In this document: positions 8,338 to 14,340 of the stretch, one piece after another | Layout of the letters: every line of letters begins with the position of its first letter | Position numbering within the stretch: the stretch's first letter is position 1 | Assembly: GCA_015039465.1 (NCBI GenBank) | Contig: MU130332.1 | Span: 1 to 14,340, forward strand | Direction of reading: 5' to 3' | DNA length: 14,340 nucleotides | Source: Phlegmacium glaucopus | Lineage: Eukaryota; Basidiomycota; Agaricomycetes; Agaricales; Cortinariaceae | Position numbers and translations under genes: made by a program | The notes under the pieces: generated by a model | Told to the model about the DNA's origin: nothing | The model's input: the letters and a program-made list of their open reading frames with translations, nothing else | The model's database searches: none

Positions 8338-9173
8338 GAAGTATTTTCCCAGCCAATTTGTGTCTTATTTGCTTAGATCCACTCAGAATATGCTCGGACT
8401 CTTCGGACTCTGCTCGGAATCTGCTCGGACTCCTCGGACTCCACTCAGAATTTGCTCGGACTCCTCGGACTCCGCTCGGACTCCTCAGAATCCCTGGGGG
8501 ACTGTAAATTACTACATTAACCTTTGGATCCCTGCCCCCCCTAACTCTCCCGCCACATTTCCCAACAACATCCCTGCTGTCAATCCCTCTGAGGAAACTG
8601 GAACTCGTATATGCCCCCAACCTCTCGCACGACAACCATTGGAAGCCAATATCCCCATTATCCGATCTATCCCTTACACACCAAGAGCACCTACTAGTTG
8701 ACCCAAATGCTTTCAATGTGGTGTTTTTGGACATCGCAAACAAGAATGCGGAGCTTACAAATGTACTGTCTGTAAACGAGTGGCCCCTGGACACTGGCCT
8801 AGCAATTGCCCTAAAAATAGAGAAGAAGAAAGAGCCCCTCTCCCCAAACGACAACAACAAGAAGGCGAGCACTGTACCCACTGTCGACTCCCTCTTTTCT
8901 ACGATCATGTTGCATGGTGCCGAGGACAAACAGATGGCAACACTTGCCGATGCAAAACCAAAGTCAAAGAAGAAGATACCGACCCCGACATCTATGGAAC
9001 CGGATTCTACGATGTCGACGGAGATGAAGACGGTAATCTCACCGGAGAACACTGAATCATACGCTAAGAATATCCACACTCATATTTATGACTCCTCCCT
9101 ATCTCTGACTCCATTCTCCCCTATAAGAACTCATGATTTATCCCCCTTCTTTTCTTACCGCCTCTCCTATACC

Positions 9174-9779
9174 ATGGCTCTCGCACCTGCTGCCTGCATC
9201 ACTTCTGCCAATATGAACTTCAATACTGCTACTGCTATGAATGATGATATCGATCAATTCCACGACTACGTTGAAGATGCCACACCTGAAAGTGGAATTC
9301 CCATCTTCCGACCAGGCCAACTCCCCCCTATACTCCACATTGCAGGCGGTCACCTATTCTTTCAAACCGAACACATTCGCTTTAAAGTTCACCGATATTT
9401 CTTCGATCGAGAATCTGTATGGCTCGCAGAATGGATGGCATTCATCGACAAAGACCTTGCCAATGGACAAACCGAAATACAATCCAGGATTTGAGGAACC
9501 AATATATTCAACGCCATCGAACTTCCCGGGATCACAGCCAAACAATTTGCCTCTCTTCTTTGGGTCATCTATAACCCTCGTTACGGAAGTCATCGAGCCG
9601 ACACTCAGACGTGGAAAGACATCAACATTGCTGCCCAAGCACTCAAAATGGCACAAATCCGTACCCTCTCCGAACACAAGATCAAGATCAATCAATGACT
9701 CGATCAACAACAAGAAGAACAACAAAAACAAGAATTAGCCGAATATTTCGAGAATAACAAAATCGAGGACGATCTTTAA
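9174..9779 (+). pseudogene. Intronless BTB/POZ-domain ORF inside element 1, with two stops
   Basis: ATG at 9174 opens a 201-codon frame ending at TAA 9777, broken by TGA at 9492 (codon 107) and 9696 (codon 175). The core at about residues 41-137 reads GIPIFRPGQLPPILHIAGGH, then LFFQTEHIRFKVHRYFFDRES and, after the first stop, NAIELPGITAKQFASLLWVI with YNPRY. This is the pattern of the large Agaricomycete BTB family ('GGHLFF...FKVHRYFF...FLWVFYNPRY', from memory). BTB domains dimerise, and some bind Cul3 ubiquitin ligases; nothing here shows which partner. A Gln/Glu-rich helical tail follows. It has no introns, lies in the same orientation as pol and sits just upstream of the probable 3' LTR, so it may be element cargo or a retrocopy. 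It is shorter than the roughly 300 residues I associate with the family. Confidence 0.75.
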
Positions 9780-9795
9780 GCTAATGACGGGCTAA

Positions 9796-10180
9796 TGTTA
9801 TGAATATCTGGTATATGCATACCCTTTAGCCATCCTTTCCCTCTACGCTATCCCCCTTTTTCCTTTTACCCTTTACCCTTTGCTCTTTGCCCTTTGCCCT
9901 GAACCTTCTTTGTACCATATATAACCATCGCTCCCACCCCCCCTTTTACCTTTGACTCCTATTGACTCATACCTAGCACGGACCATGGACTATCTCTGAC
10001 TCGACCCCTTTACTATATAAGAGCCATACCCTTAGCTGTACTTCCTTAGTTTAGACCTTCTGTACTACTACGGTCTTAATCTATCAAGCTTGCTCAGAAC
10101 CTGTTGCCCTTAGTCTCATCTTGGTGAACACGATTGCAGTTGTACATAAACCTCTAGTTATTTGGTCTATCGGCTCAGCA
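9796..10180 (+). repeat. Probable 3' LTR of element 1
   Basis: It begins TGTTATG after a weakly purine-rich AATGACGGGCTAA and holds a TATATAA box at 10014-10020, about two-thirds of the way in, which fits an LTR promoter followed by R and U5. The end is placed at a CA (10179-10180) just before integrase-like coding sequence of another element starts. No second copy is in the window, so the boundaries are provisional. CCTTTACC/CCTTTGC short tandem repeats lie at 9862-9901. Confidence 0.45.
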
Positions 10181-10184
10181 CCGA

Positions 10185-11590
10185 ATGCGAGTGCAGGCTT
10201 ATAGTCGCTGTAACACTAAGGACTCTTCTGGATTGATCCAGATTGATCAACAGATCTATGTTCCAGATTCTGGAGATCTTCGTCTCCATGTCCTTTGTTA
10301 TTATCATGACCATCCTGTCTCCAGACATTTTGGTGTCAATAGGACTCTTGCAGTTATCCATCGAGAGTACACTTGGCCCAGTATCCATGTTTTTGTCACT
10401 GATTATTGTAGGACTTGCACAACCTGTTCTCGGTCCAAAGCCAAACGTCATAAACCATACGGCTTACTCCGACAACTCCCTGTTCCGTCCTGTCCCTGGG
10501 ACTCCATCTCCATGGATTTCATTGAACACCTTCCAGACTCTGAAGGTTTCACTGCGGTCTTGGTCGTAGTAGACCGATTCATGAAACAATCCATTTTCAT
10601 CCCCACATACAACACCATCACTTCCACTCAACTTGCTGAACTATTTGTCATCCATGTGTTTTCCAAGCACAGTGTTCCGTCTCATGTAACTTCCAATCGC
10701 AGTTCCGAGTTTGTATTTTTTTCAGATCCCTCGGAAAAGCCCTCAACATGAAGTTGCACTTCACCTCCTGATACCACCCGGAAGGTGACGGACAAACGGA
10801 ACGCGTCAACCAGACCTTGGAACAATACATCTGCATCTACTGCAATTATCAGCAAGACAACTGGAGTTCACTTCTTCCATTAGTGGAATTCTCCTACAAC
10901 AATACTCCAAGTGCCACTACCGGTGTATCTCCGTTCTTTGCCAACAAAGGCTAAAATCCGGCTATCACTATCCATCCAGAATACGACCTCGTCTCCTCCC
11001 GTGCTCACAAGTACATTACAGACCTTAACGAACTCCATGAGGAACTCCAAAAAGCTATCCTCACTTCCCAGGAACAATACCAACGTTCCACGGATAAGCA
11101 TCGGATTCCTCCTCCAGACTTCAAGGTTGGAGATCGAGTCTTTGTCAGAGCACAATTCTTCCATACGACCAGACCTTCAAAGAAATTCTCTGAGAAGTAT
11201 CTGGGTCCGTATGAGATTATAGCTCAGGCAGGTCCTTTGTCCTGGACCCTCTGTCTACCCGACAATCTGCATGCCGTCCATCCCGTCTTCCATGTTTCCA
11301 TGCTAGAGCCCTCCGTTCCGAACACTATTCCGGAGCGTACCCAACCTCTGCCTCCTCTGGTCGTCATTGATGGAGAACAGGAATTCAAGGTCTCCGAAAT
11401 TTTGGACTCTAAACTGGACAACAGACGGCACGTATGCAAACTTCTGTACCTAGTCAAGTGGTCTGGCTATGAAGGTACCGATGAAGAAACTTCTTGGTTA
11501 CCAGCTAATGAATTAGGACATGCATCCAAACTTGTTGTGGATTTCCACATGAGCTATCCGGCTAAACCCGGACCTCTTCTGCTCTCTTGA
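10185..11590 (+). pseudogene. pol: Element 2 pol: integrase and chromodomain, with frameshift and stops
   Basis: From ATG 10185 (an internal Met) the frame covers IYVPDSGDLRLHVL, the HHCC finger (YYHDHPVSRHFG, then CRTCTTCSRSK) and SMDFIEHLP. At the second catalytic site it reads TSNRSSEF where the family has an SDRG-type box, so Asp is replaced by Asn. At 10716-10723, inside a T-run, the frame shifts: a 1- or 4-nt net loss carries the reading into the +2 frame, which then holds to TGA 11588. That frame contains TGA 10769 and TAA 10952. Downstream are [18 protein letters not shown] (catalytic Glu), [20 protein letters not shown], the GPYEI module, HPVFHVSMLEP and a chromodomain (FKVSEILDSK...LLYLVKWSGYEG...SWLP). 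Every domain is recognisable but no single product is possible. Confidence 0.88.
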
Positions 11591-11776
11591 TTCCTTTTCC
11601 TTTCCTTCTGTTGTTTTTTCCGTTCCTTTCCATGTCTTTTCCGTTCCTTTTCCTTTCCGTTATCTTACTTTTCCATTTCACAAAACAAAGTCAAGAAAAC
11701 AATTATTTTTTTAACAGAACAAAAACAAAAAAAAAAAGAATTAACAAAAAATTATATACAAAATATTTCCTATCTT
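11591..11776. other. Pyrimidine-rich then A-rich spacer after element 2 pol
   Basis: TTCCTTTTCC/GTTCC-type repeats fill 11591-11670, then an A-rich segment with a long A-run near 11727 reaches the stop of the antisense gene. No gene is seen. It would be the shared 3' untranslated region of two convergent transcription units. Confidence 0.5.
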
Positions 11777-12790
11777 CTACTCTTTTGTTTTTTCTACTCC
11801 TTCCATTCTCTCTTCCTCCATTCTTTCTGTCCTCTCCGTCTCCACTCCCAATCCTTCTTCCACCTCTTCTTCCCTGTCATCTGACTCCTCGTCCTCCGTC
11901 TCCTCTTGCATCTCCATCTCCACCCCTGTTTCTACGCCCTTCTCCGCTCTCATCACCTCCTCCCATTTTCTCTCCTTTTCTCTCCTTGCTTCTTCCCGTT
12001 TCTTCTTTTCTATCTCCCGCCTCATCTGCACCTCCATCGCATACCTCATCGCCTCCTGCGTCTCCACCATCTTCTGCAACAACCCGCCTATCATCTCTAA
12101 CCCTTCCATCAACATCTCCATGCCTTCCACCGCTGGCACTACCTCCTTTGCCTTTCCCTTGTCCACCCTTCCACTCCGTTCTTCTGTTCATTCCTTCATT
12201 TTCCGTTTCACTCCAACCAAGCTGCATGCGATCTTCTGCTGGTAGCAGCGCCAGCACCCTGGCCCACTGCTCTTTTCGTAACACACCTCGTGTGCGTTGT
12301 TACACCGGCTGCACACCAGGTTTTTCTTGGTTTTGGTCTGATAGACCTCCTATGTTATTTTCATTAGTCTTATTCTGTTTCTATTTATTGAACCACTTAC
12401 TTTGTCGTTGGTTTTTATTTTCTTCGGGGCACTCGGCCCCGGCTCCATTCCGTTTCCTTCTTCTTCTTCTTCTTCTTCTTCGTCGTCGTCAACCGCAATG
12501 GCCTCCGCTTTTCTCTTCCTCTGCTCCTCCTCCTGCTGCCTCCGTTGCAACTCCTCTTTCTTCCTCTTTTCTGCCTCTATCCTTCATTTCTCCACCTCTA
12601 CTCTCTGTCTCTCCGCCTCTGCCTTCCACCTCTCCTCCTCCTCCTCTAGCCTCCAAGCTTCCTCAATCTCCGCCTCCTCCCACCTCTCCTCCTCCTCCCG
12701 CTCTCTCCGTCAATGTGCTTGTGCTTCTTTGAGCCTTGCTCGTTGTGAAGCAGGAGGAAGGGAGGGGCCAGCTTTGTCGGTGTTGCTCAT
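11777..12790 (-). pseudogene. Antisense two-exon gene with a Zn2Cys6-like cluster, nested between pol and LTR of element 2
   Basis: Exons are 12790-12401 and 12349-11777 on the minus strand. The 51-nt intron (GTAAGT...GACTAATG...ACATAG) joins in phase 0. The frame of 337 codons is broken by three TGA codons, at 12712, 12586 and 12190. The N-terminus is followed by an E/R/K-rich helical region, then an acidic run made by a GAA/GAC microsatellite (12456-12490) and a basic PKKIK patch. Exon 2 starts with a six-cysteine cluster matching CX2CX6CX8CX2CX6C (CSRC, then CYEKSSGPGCWRC, then QKIAC), at about residues 143-172. Next come GKAKEV and a long Met/Glu-rich helix with a highly acidic end. The cluster spacing and the CYE...SG..C motif match the 782-aa protein at 370-2817. 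It could be functional only if the three stops were read through or removed by splicing, for which I see no sign. Confidence 0.75.
12456..12490. repeat. TTC/GTC trinucleotide microsatellite
   Basis: On the minus strand it encodes a run of Asp then Glu in exon 1 of the antisense gene. Being a trinucleotide, length changes keep frame. Confidence 0.85.
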
Positions 12791-12863
12791 GGTGTTTGTT
12801 TTAGAGGATGGGGGTTTTGGTAGTTATCCGAAGTGAAGAATCACCAACCAGTCTCCGACGGTC

Positions 12864-12899
12864 TTTATACCACGTCAACCATGCACGGACCATCACGTG
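12864..12899 (-). promoter_or_regulatory. Promoter of the antisense gene: TATAAA and CACGTG E-box
   Basis: Reading the minus strand, TATAAA (12869-12864) lies about 75 nt before the ATG at 12790, and CACGTG (12894-12899) lies about 25 bp further upstream. A CACGTG box also lies in the 2818-3065 promoter near the cysteine-cluster gene there. The order, box then TATA then ATG, is that of a self-standing promoter rather than one borrowed from the LTR. Confidence 0.5.
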
Positions 12900-12916
12900 G
12901 CCTTGAGGGTCTCAGC

Positions 12917-12932
12917 CTTGACAGGGAGGTAC
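12917..12932 (+). other. Polypurine tract of element 2
   Basis: GACAGGGAGGTAC immediately precedes the TGTTA that opens the LTR. A purine-rich tract at this place primes plus-strand DNA synthesis in LTR retrotransposons, which supports the boundary. Confidence 0.55.
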
Positions 12933-13505
12933 TGTTACATTCCATCATACATTACTCCAGTCCAGCTCCATTGGAGTTGTCTCCGGTAGTCCGTACTCTG
13001 TACAGTGCTTTCCCTCACATCCCGAACTACTCCTCCTACATTCAACCCCGAGACTTCTCCGTGTCATTCCGGTCCCTCCATCTATACTCCGCACCCATTA
13101 CCACTTCTTCGCCACTACCACTATTTCTTTGTCGTCATGTTCCCACTATCAGTCAGCACACCAGCCATGGATTATTCACCTCAAGAATGCAGAACCTTTC
13201 AGGAGCAGAACACAGCACTTTATATTTATACTTTATATTTTGGTTGCAATTCCTTTCATTATTTAAGTACTCGAACTTGTATGTTTTCCCTCAGTTCGAA
13301 TATCAACATAGTTTCCTCCTCCTTGTCTTCCTCTAAGTTACTGCAACTTCCAGTTCCACTCCGTTCTGTTCTTACTCCGAAATTAGGACACAAAGGTTTA
13401 GGGTAGCACAGCACATACACTGAGGCTATAGTCCTTTCCCGTTCCATGGTTCTGTTCCGGTCAAACTCCATCCGATACTCCGGAATAGAGTTCTCAAACT
13501 TAACA
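12933..13505 (+). repeat. 3' LTR of element 2 (TGTTA...TAACA)
   Basis: 573 bp opening TGTTACATTCC after the polypurine tract and closing ...CTTAACA, so the ends are a perfect 5-bp inverted repeat with TG...CA. TATA-like sequence (TTTATATTTATACTTTATA, about 13218-13236) sits in the middle to right part, where an LTR promoter is expected. No second LTR copy is present, so the ends are not confirmed by comparison. Short ORFs crossing it are not convincing genes. Confidence 0.6.
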
Positions 13506-13619
13506 CAGGACCATAGTGGGAATAACCAGGACAATGCCAGGACTCCTAGGACTATACCAGGAATAGCAGGACTATACTAGGAATCCTAGTGGAGTCTGTC
13601 AGGACTTGGTGGGGGAGTG
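13506..13619. mobile_element. Right end of a second TA-flanked inverted-repeat element, truncated at the LTR
   Basis: The right terminus GGTGGGGGAGTG is followed by TA (13620-13621); its reverse complement CACTCCCCCACC resembles the left end of the MITE at 7933 (CACTCCCCCAGG). Inside are repeated AGGACTATACYAGGAAT units (about 13541 and 13568). Its left end would lie where the LTR of element 2 begins or beyond, so the LTR element probably inserted into it. Confidence 0.5.
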
Positions 13620-13621
13620 TA

Positions 13622-14144
13622 AAGTTCTGAAATTTAGATGGAAGTTACTGGGATGTCACAATATGTCATGATTTGTGATGTTCATGACACTGGGCAACAG
13701 TATAATGGGACAAAGGTGTGGGAGCAGCTAACCAATTATAAAATTATTACAAATGCTTATAAATGCTTATATAATGCTTATAAATAAAACCAACATCAAT
13801 GATACCCCTGACATTCCCAGGTGCAACATCACATTCTATATAGATTTTCTCAAATTTTCACCTTCCAATATATATAATGCTGTCTACCAGTAGACTATTA
13901 TGTAGATTTCCAGGTTTCCAGATTTCTGTAAACCTAGAAATCAATGAAAACATATAGGTAAGTGTTTCATATGAAATGATAGTAATAATAAAATTCACTC
14001 ATTCATTCTCGGTCTCCTCCTCATCTTTGCCACTCTTGTGAATAGATTCCATGATAACCACATAATATATCCCAGTGGGCTCATGGTCTCCTCTGGGGTT
14101 GAATTCCATAGGATATTTAATTCTTGGGGTAGTGATGAGGTCTT
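13622..14144. other. AT-rich segment without recognised genes
   Basis: About 520 bp between two MITE-type termini. It has a short AAATGCTTAT tandem repeat at about 13752-13785 and no open frame with protein-like composition. It may be ordinary intergenic DNA left between two insertions. Confidence 0.5.
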
Positions 14145-14146
14145 TA

Positions 14147-14340
14147 CACTCCCTCACATCTTCCTGGAGGAATCCTGGTGGATTCCAGGAGGATTCCTAC
14201 CAATTCCTACCATTCCTGGTAGGAATTCTTGGATTCCAGGAGGAATTTCCCACCAGTCAATTTCCCCTGAAATTGACATTCCTGGCTCTTCCCAGTCCAG
14301 GAGAATTCCTGGTACACAATGAAATTGATACCAGGATTCC
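14147..14340. mobile_element. Left end of a third TA-flanked inverted-repeat element, cut by the window edge
   Basis: It starts CACTCCCTCACATCTTCC after TA (14145-14146) and continues as GGAATTCCTGG/CCAGGAATCC-like repeats in both orientations. These include a perfect 10-bp hairpin (AATTCCTACC at 14202-14211 with its complement at 14218-14227). A stretch open on the plus strand here is composed of these repeats and is not a credible gene. The right end is outside the window. Confidence 0.5.

Larger units (their letters stand above)
7933..8504. mobile_element. 572-bp MITE-like element with terminal inverted repeats and TA flanks
   Basis: The left end CACTCCCCCAGGGAATCCGA and the reverse complement of the right end, CAGTCCCCCAGGGATTCTGA, match closely, and similarity continues through GAGTCCGAGCGGA. 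TA lies on both sides (7931-7932 and 8505-8506), as expected for a TA target duplication of the Tc1/mariner superfamily. There is no transposase: the interior is subterminal GAGTCCGAGC/GCTCGGACTC repeats in both orientations and an A-rich tandem array. It interrupts the zinc-knuckle ORF of element 1 and so is younger than that ORF. Superfamily assignment rests only on the TA flanks and TIRs. Confidence 0.8.
7340..9055 (+). pseudogene. Element 1 downstream ORF with zinc knuckles (gag-like nucleocapsid type), interrupted
   Basis: It starts at ATG 7340, overlapping the pol end by 50 nt in another frame. The first part (7340 to about 7930) has an S/T/P-rich N-terminus followed by helical segments (INLEKMAEGLVKMAQELRQ). 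A 572-bp element is inserted at 7933-8504. The reading resumes at about 8507 with a Pro-rich linker, a TGA at 8699, then zinc fingers: CX2CX4HX4C at 8708-8749, CX2CX6HX4C at 8762-8809 and a looser CX2CX7HX3C at 8873-8920. It ends in an acidic tail (GDEDGNLTGE). Zinc knuckles bind nucleic acid and normally sit at the end of Gag, upstream of pol; here they lie downstream. I recall similar downstream zinc-knuckle proteins as common in Agaricomycete chromoviruses. Removing the insert plus one TA leaves the two halves one base out of frame, so there is another small lesion. Confidence 0.75.
5044..10180 (+). mobile_element. Element 1: 5'-truncated Ty3/Gypsy chromovirus with two extra ORFs and a 3' LTR
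   Basis: The 3' half of an LTR retrotransposon is preserved in order: RT tail, RNase H, integrase, chromodomain, zinc-knuckle ORF, BTB ORF, probable LTR. The 5' LTR, primer-binding site, gag, protease and most of RT are missing, and the break is sharp at about 5044. Integrase before a C-terminal chromodomain after RNase H places it among chromoviruses of the Tf1/sushi type. All coding parts carry premature stops, so it is dead. A 572-bp inverted-repeat element is nested at 7933-8504. The right boundary is set by the probable LTR end and by the start of integrase-like sequence from a different element at about 10185. Confidence 0.75.
10181..13505 (+). mobile_element. Element 2: second, different 5'-truncated chromovirus with an antisense gene and 3' LTR
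   Basis: Order: integrase (missing its extreme N-terminus), chromodomain, pol stop at 11588, pyrimidine-rich spacer, antisense intron-containing gene (11777-12790), polypurine tract (about 12918-12932), LTR (12933-13505). The protein sequence differs clearly from element 1 in the integrase and chromodomain, so this is not a duplicate but a separate family. Its left edge meets the probable LTR of element 1, which fits element 1 having inserted into it or recombined with it. Frameshift and stops make it dead. Confidence 0.7.

Noticed and set aside
8321..9079. 252-codon minus-strand open frame
   Set aside because: It runs antisense through the MITE end, zinc-knuckle ORF and BTB upstream region with no domain; the plus strand has clear zinc fingers.
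5659..9698. TGA read as an amino acid (recoding), given the number of in-frame TGA codons
   Set aside because: The intact genes at 370-3885 use TGA or TAA as normal stops, TAG and TAA stops also occur in the elements, and decay at CGA is simpler.
11587..12836. Long plus-strand Pro/Ser/Leu-rich open frames
   Set aside because: They are the complement of the Glu/Arg/Lys-rich antisense gene and a pyrimidine-rich spacer; composition is low complexity and no motif is seen.
12833..13406. Open frames across the LTR and downstream of the antisense gene start
   Set aside because: They cross the polypurine tract and LTR and have no recognisable domain or splice structure.
14038..14322. 94-codon plus-strand open frame near the right edge
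   Set aside because: Its second half is made of GGAATTCC/CCAGGA inverted repeats of a TIR element; no protein signature.
1..14340. tRNA, rRNA or other structured RNA genes
   Set aside because: I looked for cloverleaf-like and rRNA-like stretches by eye and saw none; a covariance-model scan would be needed to exclude them.

Overview
The window reads as nuclear DNA of a mushroom-forming basidiomycete (Agaricomycete). The spliceable genes have very short introns (47-51 nt) with GTAAGT, GTATGT or GTGAGT donors, CTAAC/CTAAT-like branch points and AG acceptors. The protein families also fit: Tf1/sushi-type Ty3/Gypsy chromoviruses, the Agaricomycete BTB family with a 'FRPGQ...GGHLFF...KVHRYFF' signature, and low-complexity proteins with a six-cysteine cluster. 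The species cannot be named from the sequence.

Layout. (1) 1-4780 is a compositionally distinct island full of the motif TGCCGG/CCGGCA in exons, introns and intergenic DNA alike. It holds the 3' end of a plus-strand gene (3-185), a three-exon minus-strand gene for a 782-aa Zn2Cys6-like, coiled-coil, repeat-rich protein (370-2817), and, head to head with it across a 248-bp promoter region, a three-exon plus-strand gene for a 173-aa protein of unknown function (3066-3885). A gene-free stretch of about 1.1 kb follows (3886-5040) with TGCCGGTTCATA-like motifs, an old internal duplication and a palindromic cluster. (2) 5044-about 10180 is the 3' half of a decayed chromovirus ('element 1'): RT tail, RNase H, integrase and chromodomain in one frame with four stops; then an overlapping zinc-knuckle ORF; then an intronless BTB/POZ ORF; then a probable 3' LTR. 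A 572-bp terminal-inverted-repeat element flanked by TA sits inside the zinc-knuckle ORF. (3) 10181-13505 is the 3' half of a second, different chromovirus ('element 2'): integrase with a lost catalytic Asp and a frameshift, chromodomain, an ANTISENSE intron-containing gene with the same six-cysteine signature as the 782-aa protein, then a polypurine tract and an LTR beginning TGTTA and ending TAACA. (4) 13506-14340 is AT-rich DNA flanked by termini of two further TA-flanked small inverted-repeat elements related at their ends to the one at 7933.

How it fits together. Element 1 appears inserted in, or recombined with, the integrase region of element 2. Both elements carry extra ORFs between pol and the 3' LTR: zinc knuckle plus BTB in element 1, an antisense cysteine-cluster gene in element 2. 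The cysteine signature recurs in the apparently intact gene at 370-2817, which suggests traffic between retrotransposon cargo and resident genes. Most premature stops are TGA, and several lie where the family is expected to have Arg, consistent with CGA to TGA decay at CpG. All assignments come from reading translations and motifs; no database search was possible.
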